NCBI RefSeq assembly: GCF_000242595.2
Contig: NC_017098.1
Span: forward strand, 372,001 to 436,000
DNA length: 64,000 nucleotides
Source: Spirochaeta africana DSM 8902
Lineage (GTDB): Bacteria > Spirochaetota > Spirochaetia > DSM-27196 > DSM-8902
Direction: 5' to 3'
How positions within the stretch are numbered: the stretch's first letter is position 1; each line of letters begins with the position of its first letter. The notes under the pieces are model-generated. The model was given only the letters and a program-made list of their open reading frames with translations, had not been told where the DNA came from and searched no databases. This document shows, piece by piece, positions 24,775 through 33,647 of the stretch. The translations under genes were made by a program, and so were the position numbers.

Positions 24775-25779
24775 ATGCTGTGTGCACAGGAACTGCAGCA
24801 TAACAGCGAGGGTTCAGTCACCTGTCTGGCGTGTCAGCATCGCTGTCGAATAGCTGATGGTGCTGTCGGGATCTGCGGTGTGCGCGAAAATCGCGAGGGC
24901 CAGCTGGTTTCCCTGATGTACGGGCATCCGGCGGCGCAGCACCTGGACCCTATAGAGAAAAAACCGCTCTACCATGTGCTGCCGGGCACCCGTGTGCTGT
25001 CGGCAGGCACCCTGGGATGCAACATGAGCTGCCGCTGGTGCCAGAACTGCAGTATTGCCGCCCCGCCGCGGGGGGCAATAGCGCGCATGCAGCAGCAGCC
25101 GACCGTTTCCCCGCAGGAGCTGGTTGAACAGGCCTGCCGGAGCCAGGCCGCTGGCATCGCCTTTACCTATAACGAACCCACCGTCTGGATAGAGTACGCC
25201 CGCCATACCGCAGAGCTTGCCCGGCAGCGCGGGCTGGCGGGGTTGTGGGTGAGCAACGGCTATCTTACCCCCCAGGCATGGGACTATCTTTCGCCACACC
25301 TGACAGCAGCGAATATCGACCTCAAGGCATTCAGCGACCGTACCTGCCGGCGCTATTCCGGCAGCAGTCTCCAGCCGGTACTGGACTCGATTGTGCATCT
25401 GCACCGCCAGACCGAAGTCTGGGTGGAGGTTACCATGCTGATTATTCCCGGGGTAAACGACGATCCCCACGAGCTGCAGGCAGCCTTCGAATTTCTGGTC
25501 GGGCTTTCACCGCAGATACCGCTGCATCTGTCGGGGTTTCATCCGGCGCACCGTATGCAGGAACATCCGGCTACCAGCCGGATACAGCTGCTGCAGCTCG
25601 CCAGTCAGGCCAGACAGGCCGGCATACAGTTCGTGTATCTCGGGAATACCGGTGACACAATGGACATTTCCTGCCCGAGCTGCGGGCACACCGCGATCCA
25701 GAGGAATGAGTACCCGACGGACGGAAGCTGCCGTGCCTGTGGCAGCCCGCTGCCAGGGGTGTGGGAGGTCAGACAATGA
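24775..25779 (+). CDS. amrS: Radical SAM enzyme of the AmmeMemoRadiSam cluster (AmrS)
   Basis: 334 residues. The radical SAM cluster motif is TLGCNMSCRWCQNCS (C-x3-C-x2-C). An N-terminal pair of cysteine motifs (CLACQHRC, GICGV) is typical of AmrS, and the C-terminus has another CPSCGHTA...CRACG zinc-ribbon-like tail. The frame extends 27 codons upstream, but AAGGAG at 24763-24768 supports the ATG at 24775, which also matches where family homology begins. The product is a cytosolic [4Fe-4S] enzyme whose reaction is not established. It is the first gene of a three-gene set with Memo and AMMECR1, with an ATGA overlap to the next gene. Confidence 0.93.
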   Translation: MLCAQELQHNSEGSVTCLACQHRCRIADGAVGICGVRENREGQLVSLMYGHPAAQHLDPIEKKPLYHVLPGTRVLSAGTLGCNMSCRWCQNCSIAAPPRGAIARMQQQPTVSPQELVEQACRSQAAGIAFTYNEPTVWIEYARHTAELARQRGLAGLWVSNGYLTPQAWDYLSPHLTAANIDLKAFSDRTCRRYSGSSLQPVLDSIVHLHRQTEVWVEVTMLIIPGVNDDPHELQAAFEFLVGLSPQIPLHLSGFHPAHRMQEHPATSRIQLLQLASQARQAGIQFVYLGNTGDTMDISCPSCGHTAIQRNEYPTDGSCRACGSPLPGVWEVRQ

Positions 25780-26621
25780 TGGGCACATCTGTTCGTAATC
25801 CGGCAGTTGCCGGAAAGTTTTATCCCCGCAGTGCTGCCGAACTGGATCAGGTGGTCGCCGGACTGCTGACGCGGGCCAGCACGCGGCTGCAGGATGTCTC
25901 CGGTTTGCCGGATGCTGCCAACCGGACGGCCGGGACGGTGCGTGCCGTGATCGCCCCGCATGCCGGGTATATGTTCAGCGGCAGCATTGCGGCGCTGTCC
26001 TTTGCTGCAGCAGCGCAGTATCGTGATGCCCCGCCTCGCCGGGTGATCCTGCTGGGGCCGGCCCATTATGCCGCGGGGATTACCGTTGCCCTGCCGCAGG
26101 CTGACAGCTTTCGCACCCCGCTTGGCGACCATCCGGTAGACGGCGAGGCGATGCAGCGCCTGCTCCAAACCGGCCTGGCCGAGACCAACGGGGCCGCCCA
26201 CAGCGCCGAGCATTCGCTGGAGGTTATGCTGCCCTTTATTATGGCGGTGTGGGGCGCGCTGCCAATCCTGCCGCTGCTGTGCTCGCGCATCGCGCCGGAG
26301 CGGCTGGCAGAGATTCTGGTGGAGGAGATCGGCCCGGGTGACCTGCTGGTTGTGAGCAGTGACCTGAGCCATTTTCATCCGGCAGCAACCGCCGAGCAGC
26401 TGGATAATGCCCTGCTCGAAGCCTGGGAGCAGGGCGATCCCCACGGGGTGAGTCAGGGTGAAGCCTGCGGCAAGCTGCCGATACTGGCTTCGATGGCGCT
26501 GGCTCGCCAGCAGGGCTGGCGACACAGAGTGTTGGGCTATGCTCATTCCGGCGCGGCCGGTATCGGCAGCGAAAGCGTGGTGGGCTACGGAGCCGGGATG
26601 TATTATGCATCTTCAGAGTAA
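25776..26621 (+). CDS. AmmeMemoRadiSam system protein B (Memo-like dioxygenase fold)
   Basis: 281 residues. The Memo fold resembles class III extradiol dioxygenases. Conserved residues appear in order: His in VIAPHAGYMFSGS, His in LLGPAHYAAG, Glu in EHSLEVMLP, Asp/His in VVSSDLSHFHP and Cys in GEACGKLPI. These match the human MEMO1 active-site set, which binds metal. The ATG at 25776 overlaps the amrS stop (ATGA) and has GGAGG 7 nt upstream. The biochemical reaction is unknown. The protein is expected to act with AmrS and AMMECR1. Confidence 0.93.
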   Translation: MMGTSVRNPAVAGKFYPRSAAELDQVVAGLLTRASTRLQDVSGLPDAANRTAGTVRAVIAPHAGYMFSGSIAALSFAAAAQYRDAPPRRVILLGPAHYAAGITVALPQADSFRTPLGDHPVDGEAMQRLLQTGLAETNGAAHSAEHSLEVMLPFIMAVWGALPILPLLCSRIAPERLAEILVEEIGPGDLLVVSSDLSHFHPAATAEQLDNALLEAWEQGDPHGVSQGEACGKLPILASMALARQQGWRHRVLGYAHSGAAGIGSESVVGYGAGMYYASSE

Positions 26622-26633
26622 CGGAGGGGCACG

Positions 26634-27275
26634 ATGCCAGAGCAGCAGAAATCTCCCAGTGTAGTAACCGGGCACGAGGCAGCGGTGCTGCTGCAGATAG
26701 CCCGGGAAGCAGTACATCAGGTGGTGTGTTCGGGAGCCGTCAAGGCTGTCCCCGACGATCTGAAGCAGCAGACCGCCGAGGCAGCAGCATCCTGTCCCGG
26801 ACTGCAGCGCAAGGGGGCGGTGTTTGTCACCCTGACCCGCAGACAGGACAATGATCTGAGAGGCTGTATCGGCAGCCTTCATGCCCGGTATCCGCTGTGG
26901 GAGGATACGGTTGCCAATGCGGCGGCGGCCGCTCAGCGTGACCCCCGCTTTCCGCCGGTGCGCGAGGCCGAGCTGGCCGGACTGCAGCTGGAACTGTCGG
27001 TGCTGGGCCCGGCGCAGGAACTGGAGTACACCGGTCCAGAGGATCTGATCGCCCGGCTGCGGCCGGGGATCGACGGGGTGGTGCTGTCTCTGCGGGGACG
27101 CAGGGCAACCTTCCTGCCCCAGGTCTGGACGCGGCTGCCCAGACCCGAGCAGTTTCTGGGGCAGCTATGCCACAAGGCCGGGCTGTTCTCCGGGGCCTGG
27201 CGTCAGGAGCACCCGACGATCGCCGTGTACCAGGTTCAGTCAATCGGCCCGGAGCCCCTGGTAACCTCCCCTTAG
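26634..27275 (+). CDS. AmmeMemoRadiSam system protein A (AMMECR1 domain)
   Basis: 213 residues. The AMMECR1 signature NDLRGCIGSLHARYPLWEDT lies near residue 80. It is followed by the conserved block RDPRFPPVREAELAGL, and later GIDGVVLSLRGRRATFLPQV and FLGQLCHKAG. The protein is cytosolic and its function is unknown; human AMMECR1 is linked to Alport-related disease. The start follows GGAGGGGCACG. Its stop overlaps the convergent DUF1667 gene by 4 bp. It closes the conserved three-gene cluster. Confidence 0.93.
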   Translation: MPEQQKSPSVVTGHEAAVLLQIAREAVHQVVCSGAVKAVPDDLKQQTAEAAASCPGLQRKGAVFVTLTRRQDNDLRGCIGSLHARYPLWEDTVANAAAAAQRDPRFPPVREAELAGLQLELSVLGPAQELEYTGPEDLIARLRPGIDGVVLSLRGRRATFLPQVWTRLPRPEQFLGQLCHKAGLFSGAWRQEHPTIAVYQVQSIGPEPLVTSP

Positions 27276-27631
27276 ATGCTGTGTGAGGTGATCACATCCA
27301 CCCCGGTACCGGCCACATCGGCCTCGATCACCGACCCGATCGGCAGCGGGGCTTCCAGCTGGCGGTCATGCAGGTCCTGCAAGAGCTGGTCGATATGCTC
27401 AATCGGCAGTGCGGCGGTTGTTCGTACCGGAACCCGGGCCAGCAGCGGTGATCCACTGACCCGGCAGGTAGTGGTAACCATCCGCTTGGGAGAGAACCAT
27501 TCTTCCTGGGCATACACCTCGCCGCGCTTGCATTTGTTGCCGGAGACCGTAATCCCGTCTCCTTTCGGCGCAACGGTAAGGCGACAGCCGATCGGACAGG
27601 CGATACAAATCATTTCTTTTTTCTGACTCAT
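27272..27631 (-). CDS. DUF1667 protein of the glycerol-3-phosphate operon
   Basis: 119 residues. An N-terminal cysteine cluster reads MICIACPIGCRL and, further on, GNKCKRG, giving four cysteines in a C-x2-C-x3-C...C layout that likely binds iron-sulfur or zinc. This is the DUF1667 family, whose genes commonly follow glpA-like dehydrogenase and FAD reductase genes, as I recall from Thermotoga. It probably supports electron transfer from the dehydrogenase. Its ATG overlaps the stop of the reductase gene (ATGA), so translation is coupled. Confidence 0.88.
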   Translation of the reverse strand: MSQKKEMICIACPIGCRLTVAPKGDGITVSGNKCKRGEVYAQEEWFSPKRMVTTTCRVSGSPLLARVPVRTTAALPIEHIDQLLQDLHDRQLEAPLPIGSVIEADVAGTGVDVITSHSI

Positions 27632-28893
27632 TGCAGACGTACCTCCAGTACCGAATCCTTGCGAATCCTGGCCGGATCCAGCTTGAGTTTCTTCATGTTG
27701 ATCTCGATCATCTCCGAGGGCTGTACATGGGATTTTTTATACTCCTTGATAACCGCCGAGTCCATCAGAACCTGTACCACCGCATCGTTCTTGACGATCA
27801 TTGGCCGGAAGTAGATGATCTCGGGGCGTTCGGGGTTGTGCGCGGCGGGTGCGACATAGCGGATGTTTGCTCCCGGTTTGATGCGCACCTGCCGCGACGG
27901 CTGGTAGCCCTGCAGGTATTCGGCAACATGGGCCCCGGCTCGTCGCGACTCGGCCGATACAAAGTCGACCAGGTCATGCACATGCAGCACGTTTCCGCAG
28001 GAGAACAGTCCGGGTACCGTGGTCATCATCCGGCTGTCTACCATCGGACCGTTGGTCAGCGGATTGAGCTCGGCTCCCAGGGTGCGGGCCAGTTCATGTG
28101 AGGGGATCAGGCCGACCGACAGGAGCAGGGTGTCGCACTCGATCGAAAAGGTGGCATCGTGGTCGGGGCGTCCCCCCTCCAGCGGGGTGATGTCCACCGA
28201 TTCGACCCGCCGTTTCCCGTGTATCCCGGACACCACATGGCTCAGATACAGCGGGATATCGAAGTCATTCAGACACTGGGATATGTTGCGGGTGAGTCCC
28301 GACGGATAGGGCTGAATCTCGACTACCGCATGGACCTTGCAGCCGGACCAGGTCATGCGACGGGCCATGATCAGCCCGATATCTCCGGAACCGACGATAA
28401 CGATGTCCTTGCCGGGAAGGTAGCCTTCCAGATTGACCATCCGCTGTGCCAGCCCGGCGGTATAGACCCCGGCTGGTCTGGTTCCCGGGATGCGAATGCC
28501 TCCCCGGTTGCGCTCGCGACATCCGGTGGCCAGTACCACCGCCCGTGCCGAGAGCTGGAACATCCCTTCCCGGGGCGAGACACATACCGCCGTCTTGGCA
28601 TCGCTGGCGTCGCCGGACTCGCTCATGTCGATCACGGTGGTGTCACAGAACACATCGATGTTTTCCTGCGCCACCAGGTGTTCCCAGCGCTCGGCGTACT
28701 CCGGACCGGTCAGTTCCTCCTTGAACTCATGCAGCCCGAACCCGTTGTGGATACACTGCAGCAGGATCCCGCCCAGGACGGGGTCCCGCTCGATGATTGC
28801 GGTGCTGTAGCCGCGACGGGCGATCTCGGCAGCCGCCGACATGCCGGCGGCGCCGCCGCCGATTACGATTGCATCATAGCTCTGGTTACGCAT
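27628..28893 (-). CDS. NAD(P)/FAD-dependent oxidoreductase of the glycerol operon
   Basis: 421 residues. An N-terminal FAD-binding GGGAAGMSAAAEIARRG motif is followed by a second dinucleotide-binding site, IVGSGDIGLIMARRM, near 160. A C-terminal Cys-containing FSCGNVLHVHDLVDFVS block follows. The layout is that of pyridine-nucleotide disulphide oxidoreductases without a redox-active CxxxxC pair near the FAD site. In glycerol operons of this type it probably passes electrons from GlpA to a carrier. It overlaps glpA by 8 bp and DUF1667 by 4 bp. Confidence 0.88.
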   Translation of the reverse strand: MRNQSYDAIVIGGGAAGMSAAAEIARRGYSTAIIERDPVLGGILLQCIHNGFGLHEFKEELTGPEYAERWEHLVAQENIDVFCDTTVIDMSESGDASDAKTAVCVSPREGMFQLSARAVVLATGCRERNRGGIRIPGTRPAGVYTAGLAQRMVNLEGYLPGKDIVIVGSGDIGLIMARRMTWSGCKVHAVVEIQPYPSGLTRNISQCLNDFDIPLYLSHVVSGIHGKRRVESVDITPLEGGRPDHDATFSIECDTLLLSVGLIPSHELARTLGAELNPLTNGPMVDSRMMTTVPGLFSCGNVLHVHDLVDFVSAESRRAGAHVAEYLQGYQPSRQVRIKPGANIRYVAPAAHNPERPEIIYFRPMIVKNDAVVQVLMDSAVIKEYKKSHVQPSEMIEINMKKLKLDPARIRKDSVLEVRLQ

Positions 28894-30400
28894 CGCTGCC
28901 CTCCTGGCGACCGGTCAGTTCGCCCACAAAAACCTCGCTGCCGCGGCCCTGCTTGCTGACCCGGGTATACGGAATGCCGGCCTCCTGCTCGATGAGCTGG
29001 ATGATCCGGTGGGTACAGAAGCCTCCCTGGCAGCGCCCCATGCCGGCCCGGGAATAGAACTTTACCCCATCGAGTGTGGTATGGCCGGCCTGTATGGCTG
29101 CGGTAACCTCGGCTTCCGATACGGTCTCGCAGCGGCAGACCACCCGGCAGTAGGCCGGGTCCCGTTTGATGAGTTCCTCGGCCGCATAGGTGCCGGCATC
29201 ACGCAGGCGCGGGGTTTTTTCCAGGTACGGGTCGAAATTCTGCTTTTCGGTAAGCCGGCAGCCGGCCTTGTTCAGCAAGTCCTTTACGTACTCCCCGATT
29301 GCGGGTGCGGCGGTGAGCCCCGGCGACTGGATCCCGGCTACCTGGATCAGGCTGGGTGCCGTACTGCTGATGTCGATAAAAAAATCGCCATCCGGCAGCG
29401 CCGGCCGGAGGCCGGCAAAGCTGGTGATGATGTCACCGGCCGAGATCGAGGGCACCAGTCGCCGGGCGCTGTCAATGATCTGCTCCATTTTCTCGGCGGT
29501 AGTGGCGGTGTCTTCCTTGTCCAGGATGTCGTCGGCAGTGGGGCCAATCAGCACCGTTCCCTCGACCGTAGGAATGACCAGCATCCCCTTGGAGACCCGG
29601 GTGGGTACCGGGAACAGTACCCGTTTGGGAGCAGATTCGGTCCATCGATCCAGCAGGAAATATTCCCCCTTTCGCGGGGTTATGGAAAAATCTTCTCCAC
29701 CCAGAATGCGTGATACCTCGTCGGCATACACGCCGGCGGCGTTGATCACCCAGCGGGCAGTGATCTGTCCCCCGTCATGGGAATACAGGCGGTAACCGGT
29801 GCCGGCATCGGCCAGTGGACCGGCAGGCTGTGCCACCTGCTCGGCACGCACCAGCTCGAAATCCACCGCCACCTGCACCCCGTTCTTCTGGGCCGATTCC
29901 ACCATGGCAAACCCGAACCGGTACGGTTCGATTATTCCGCCGCCGGGCGCATGCAGTCCGCCCACCACATCCCGATGAATCTTCGGCTCCAGCTCCTGCA
30001 TCCGGTCGCGCGAGCACATCTCGATCCCGATGGCATGGTTGTCTACGCCCTGCTGGTAGAGATACTCGATATGCTTCAGCTCGTCCTCCTGCATGGCCGC
30101 AACCAGGATGCCGCAGCGCTCAAACGGAAAGTCCAGTTCCCGCTGCAGGCGGTCAAACATCAGGTTGCCGCGAATCTCGAGTCGGGTTTTCAGGTACTTC
30201 TGATTATGATGGAAGCCGCCGTGGATAATGCCGCTGTTGGCTTTTGAAGTACCAAAGCACACATCAGCCGCCTTCTCGACCAGGGCAACATCCAGCTGAT
30301 ACCGTGACAGTTCCCGGGCAATGGCGGCGCCGCTCACCCCGGCCCCGATAATGGCCACATCCACCGAGAGCGGGCTATGCTCGTCTATCTGCAGATACAT
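28886..30400 (-). CDS. glpA: Glycerol-3-phosphate dehydrogenase, GlpA type with C-terminal BFD-like domain
   Basis: 504 residues. The FAD-binding DAO domain opens with IIGAGVSGAAIARELSRYQ, and the mid-region has NSGIIHGGFHHNQKYLKTRL and ARWVINAAGVYADE. The C-terminal ~70 residues hold a BFD-like [2Fe-2S] module, VVCRCETVSEAEV and GMGRCQGGFCTHRI, with four Cys. It oxidises glycerol-3-phosphate to dihydroxyacetone phosphate. A strong AAGGAGGAAAC precedes the ATG, 33 bp after glpK. It is the anaerobic-type enzyme rather than GlpD, and distinct from the biosynthetic GpsA encoded at 36.7 kb. Confidence 0.92.
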   Translation of the reverse strand: MYLQIDEHSPLSVDVAIIGAGVSGAAIARELSRYQLDVALVEKAADVCFGTSKANSGIIHGGFHHNQKYLKTRLEIRGNLMFDRLQRELDFPFERCGILVAAMQEDELKHIEYLYQQGVDNHAIGIEMCSRDRMQELEPKIHRDVVGGLHAPGGGIIEPYRFGFAMVESAQKNGVQVAVDFELVRAEQVAQPAGPLADAGTGYRLYSHDGGQITARWVINAAGVYADEVSRILGGEDFSITPRKGEYFLLDRWTESAPKRVLFPVPTRVSKGMLVIPTVEGTVLIGPTADDILDKEDTATTAEKMEQIIDSARRLVPSISAGDIITSFAGLRPALPDGDFFIDISSTAPSLIQVAGIQSPGLTAAPAIGEYVKDLLNKAGCRLTEKQNFDPYLEKTPRLRDAGTYAAEELIKRDPAYCRVVCRCETVSEAEVTAAIQAGHTTLDGVKFYSRAGMGRCQGGFCTHRIIQLIEQEAGIPYTRVSKQGRGSEVFVGELTGRQEGSDA

Positions 30401-30433
30401 GTTTCCTCCTTGTTGGTTATCCGCTGCCGACGG

Positions 30434-31939
30434 CTACTCCGCCTGTTCGATCCAGCCTCTGGAGCGGTCGACAGCGCGTCGCCAGCCGCGATACAGCTCC
30501 TCTCGCTGGTCGGCGTCCATGGAGGGTTCGAATACCCGATCGATCTCGGTATGGGCCTGAATGTCCTTCAGATCCTTCCAGAAACCGGTCGCCAGCCCGG
30601 CCAGGAAGGCAGCCCCGCGGGCAGTGGTCTCGATTACTTTTGGGCGGATAACCGGAACCCCGAGGATGTCCGACTGATACTGCATGATAAAGTCATTGGC
30701 GCATGCCCCGCCGTCGGCCTTGAGTTCGCGCATCTCTATGCCGCTGTCGGTTGCCATGCACTCGGAAACATCGCGAACCTGATAGGCCAGACTCTCGAGG
30801 GTGGCGCGAATAATATGGTTCATGTTGGTGCCCCGGGTCATGCCGACGATAGTGCCGCGGGCATACATGTCCCAGTAGGGGGCCCCCAGGCCGGCAAAAG
30901 CCGGGATTACATACACCCCGCCGTTATCCGCCACCTTGGTGGCGAAATACTCACTGTCGCGAGCGTCGTGGATTACCTTGAGTTCATCGCGCAGCCACTG
31001 CACCGCTGCCCCGGTAATAAAGATACTCCCTTCCAGGGCATACTCGACGCCGCTGTCGGTTCCCCAGGCAATGGTGGTCAGCAGCCCGGTCTGGGAGGTG
31101 ATCGGTTCGCTGCCGGTATTCATCAATATAAAAGAGCCCGTGCCGTAGGTGTTCTTGGCCATGCCCTTCTGGAAGCATCCCTGCCCGAACAGGGCGGCCT
31201 GCTGGTCACCGGCCACCCCTGCAATCGGAATCTCGGCGGCGCCGAATGAGCGTACGTCGGTGGCCCCGAAGATCGAACTGGAGGGGCGGACCTCCGGCAG
31301 CATGGCCCGTGGTATGTTCAGGGCGGACAACAGCTCATCATCCCAGTCCAGGGTGTGAATATTGTACAGGAGTGTTCGCGAGGCGTTGGAGTAGTCCGTG
31401 GCATGTACCTTGCCGCGGGTCAGGTTCCAGATCAGCCAGGTGTCGACAGTGCCAAACAGGATCTCTCCCTTTTCGGCACGCGGGCGCAGTTCGGGGTTGT
31501 TTTCCAGGATCCAGGCAATCTTGGTGCCGCTAAAGTAGGAGTCGATTACCAGGCCGGTTTTCTGCCGGATGGTATCGGTCATTCCGTCCCGGCGCAGCTG
31601 CTCGCACAGACCGGCGGTGCGTTTATCCTGCCACACTATGGCGTTGTACACCGGCTTGCCGGTGTTCTTGTCCCATACTACGGCGGTTTCGCGCTGATTG
31701 GTGATACCGATGCCGGCGATCTGGTCGGGGCGTACCCCGAATTTCTCCAGCACCTGGCGGGCGACGCCGCTCTGGGTAGCCCAAATCTCCATGGGATCAT
31801 GTTCCACCCAACCTGGTTTGGGGTATATCTGCGGGAATTCCTGCTGGGCAGTGCCGGCCAGGTTGCCGTCGTGATCAAAAAGAATCGCGCGGGAGCTTGT
31901 CGTGCCGGCATCGAAGGCCAGGATGTAGCGTGTGTCCAT
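30434..31939 (-). CDS. glpK: Glycerol kinase
   Basis: A 501-residue FGGY-family kinase that phosphorylates glycerol with ATP, the entry step of glycerol use. Signatures are [17 protein letters not shown] at the N-terminus, [51 protein letters not shown] and [12 protein letters not shown]. It is first in a four-gene operon with glpA, the FAD reductase and DUF1667. AAGGAGGAACA precedes the ATG, and a promoter lies about 35 bp upstream. No glpF facilitator gene is visible here. Confidence 0.97.
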   Translation of the reverse strand: MDTRYILAFDAGTTSSRAILFDHDGNLAGTAQQEFPQIYPKPGWVEHDPMEIWATQSGVARQVLEKFGVRPDQIAGIGITNQRETAVVWDKNTGKPVYNAIVWQDKRTAGLCEQLRRDGMTDTIRQKTGLVIDSYFSGTKIAWILENNPELRPRAEKGEILFGTVDTWLIWNLTRGKVHATDYSNASRTLLYNIHTLDWDDELLSALNIPRAMLPEVRPSSSIFGATDVRSFGAAEIPIAGVAGDQQAALFGQGCFQKGMAKNTYGTGSFILMNTGSEPITSQTGLLTTIAWGTDSGVEYALEGSIFITGAAVQWLRDELKVIHDARDSEYFATKVADNGGVYVIPAFAGLGAPYWDMYARGTIVGMTRGTNMNHIIRATLESLAYQVRDVSECMATDSGIEMRELKADGGACANDFIMQYQSDILGVPVIRPKVIETTARGAAFLAGLATGFWKDLKDIQAHTEIDRVFEPSMDADQREELYRGWRRAVDRSRGWIEQAE

Positions 31940-31973
31940 TGTTCCTCCTTCTTGCTGTAGGGACCTTTTTCTA

Positions 31974-32001
31974 TGCTAACCCCCGTTGGCCAATACTGCA
32001 A
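31974..32001 (-). promoter_or_regulatory. Promoter of the glycerol operon
   Basis: The minus strand reads TTGCAG (31996-32001), 16 bp, TAGCAT (31974-31979), about 35 bp before the glpK ATG. Confidence 0.5.
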
Positions 32002-32065
32002 CGACGAAGATTGATAAAATTTACCGACAGAAAGAAAATGCCGGGTGCATGCCGGATTCACCCGC

Positions 32066-32100
32066 AAAAAAAAGGCTGTGCGGAGGATGTCCGCACAGCC
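32066..32100 (-). terminator. Terminator of the DUF4168 gene
   Basis: The perfect 10-bp stem GGCTGTGCGG/CCGCACAGCC with a 7-nt loop is followed on the minus strand by eight T (32066-32073). It ends the DUF4168 transcript about 25 bp after its stop codon. Confidence 0.93.
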
Positions 32101-32124
32101 AGGAGGAGAACAAGCGGGTATCGC

Positions 32125-32610
32125 TTACTGTTGGTGGCTCTGGATTTCTTCCCAGAGTTCGGGATTCTGCTGGGCCACAGCTACGATGGAGTTAAAGGTT
32201 TCGACATCCAGGCCCTCGCTTTCGACAGCGTCGATCATCTGGGTCTGGGTGGTTTCCTCGGCGGCAACCAGGGCCTGAAAGGTTTCCTGGAATTCGGCCT
32301 CTTCTGAGGATGAAATATCCTCGGGCAGGGTCCCCTGGGTCTGGGTAAAGTGGGAGTGCAGCTCGTAGAAGCGCTCCGAGTCCATGCTGCCATTCTCGAT
32401 GATGTCATTCAATTCCTGCTGCATGCTGCTCTGGATGGTTTCTATCTCTACCAGTGCGGCAGCAAAGGCCTCGATTTCGGCGTCCGAGAAATCCTGTTCC
32501 GGCGGATCCTGGGCCGGAAACTGCTGGGCGCTCAGCGGCGCCGCCGCAAAGGCCAGTAAAACCATCAGTGAGATACCGATTGCCATAACGTGTTTGGTAT
32601 GATTCTTCAT
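32125..32610 (-). CDS. Exported DUF4168 protein
   Basis: 161 residues with a signal peptide (GISLMVLLAFAAAPLSAQ) and a mature, highly acidic, Gln/Glu-rich helical domain. The segments FSDAEIEAFAAALVEIETI and LDVETFNSIVAVAQQNPEL match the DUF4168 pattern, a family of periplasmic helical proteins of unknown role. AAAGGAGCTTAAA precedes the ATG, and its own strong terminator follows. A single-gene transcription unit with high acidity could point to an abundant periplasmic protein. Confidence 0.82.
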   Translation of the reverse strand: MKNHTKHVMAIGISLMVLLAFAAAPLSAQQFPAQDPPEQDFSDAEIEAFAAALVEIETIQSSMQQELNDIIENGSMDSERFYELHSHFTQTQGTLPEDISSSEEAEFQETFQALVAAEETTQTQMIDAVESEGLDVETFNSIVAVAQQNPELWEEIQSHQQ

Positions 32611-32705
32611 TTTAAGCTCCTTTCTCTTTCAGCCGTTGTTTGTTAGGCTGATGCTTGTGTATGTTTCCGAAGATAGACGGTCTACAACCAGAGGGATTCC
32701 GGGTC

Positions 32706-33644
32706 ATGTCAAGATTATGTAAAGAGCGGCGAGGAATACTGCGATGTATCTGGATGCTGCTGCTTGCGGGTGGTGTTGTATCGCTGGCGGCAGCACCCGC
32801 CGGGCAGCTGCTGCCGGAGTTTTTCAGTGTGGAGCAGACCCCGGAGCAGGTTGCCGGTAATCCGGTTCGCCTGACTATCCGGGAAGATTCCGATGCGGCA
32901 GCAGTCGAGGAGTGGCATTTTGATGCCGAGGGACGCCTGATCCGAAAAGAGATCCGGCAAGCCGGGTCACTGCCGCTGGTTACGCAGTATCTGTACTCGC
33001 CGGAAGGACGGCTGCGGGAATGGTTTCAGGAAGGGGTCGACGCACGCCGGTTATGGGGCTATCGACTGGAGTATGATGACCAGGGGCGGCTGCAGCGCAG
33101 CATCAGTGAAGGGCCCGGTGGCAGCATCGAGTACATCGAGCAGTTCCAGTATCATACCGATACCCGGCATGAGAGCGTTCTGTACAACTCGGTCGGGGAG
33201 CCGATGTGGCGGCGCGAGGTGGAGCGTCACGGCGAGCGACTGGAATGGCGGGTGCGACAGCCGAATGGCGAGTTGTTCTCCCAGGGGGGCAGGAAATATC
33301 GGGACGGCCTGCTGCAGCAGGAAGAGGTGCAGGACAGCGGCGGCTCGATTATTGAACAGATAGAGTACCAGTATGATGCCGAGGGGCGGCTTGTCCAGCG
33401 GGATATGCATGATGCCTCCGGGCTGATCCAGCGCAAGACGCACTCCTATATCAATGACACCCTGCAGTTTACCCGGATAGTCGACCCCCAGGATGACGGA
33501 GAATCGATCGAGCATGTGCTGACCCGAAAGGATAGCCATGGCAACTGGATTCAGCGTGTTACAACCAGGCTTTTCCGTGAGCAGGGAGCGGTGTCGGTAA
33601 TAGCGGCAGATACCCGGATCCGCGATATTGAGTATCAGGAGTAA
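32706..33644 (+). CDS. Exported YD-repeat-like protein upstream of a two-component system
   Basis: About 312 residues. The signal peptide is ILRCIWMLLLAGGVVSLAAA. The body repeats a motif with DAEGRLI, SPEGRLREW, YDDQGRLQR and YDAEGRLVQ spaced 35-50 residues apart, the hallmark of YD/RHS-like beta repeats that bind surfaces or carbohydrate. It is not long enough to be an RHS toxin. The start is uncertain: ATG 32661 would extend it by 15 residues, but the signal peptide fits the ATG at 32706. It ends 3 nt before the response regulator start, so the exported protein is encoded in one operon with the sensor pair and may feed it a signal. Confidence 0.7.
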   Translation: MSRLCKERRGILRCIWMLLLAGGVVSLAAAPAGQLLPEFFSVEQTPEQVAGNPVRLTIREDSDAAAVEEWHFDAEGRLIRKEIRQAGSLPLVTQYLYSPEGRLREWFQEGVDARRLWGYRLEYDDQGRLQRSISEGPGGSIEYIEQFQYHTDTRHESVLYNSVGEPMWRREVERHGERLEWRVRQPNGELFSQGGRKYRDGLLQQEEVQDSGGSIIEQIEYQYDAEGRLVQRDMHDASGLIQRKTHSYINDTLQFTRIVDPQDDGESIEHVLTRKDSHGNWIQRVTTRLFREQGAVSVIAADTRIRDIEYQE

Positions 33645-33647
33645 ACA

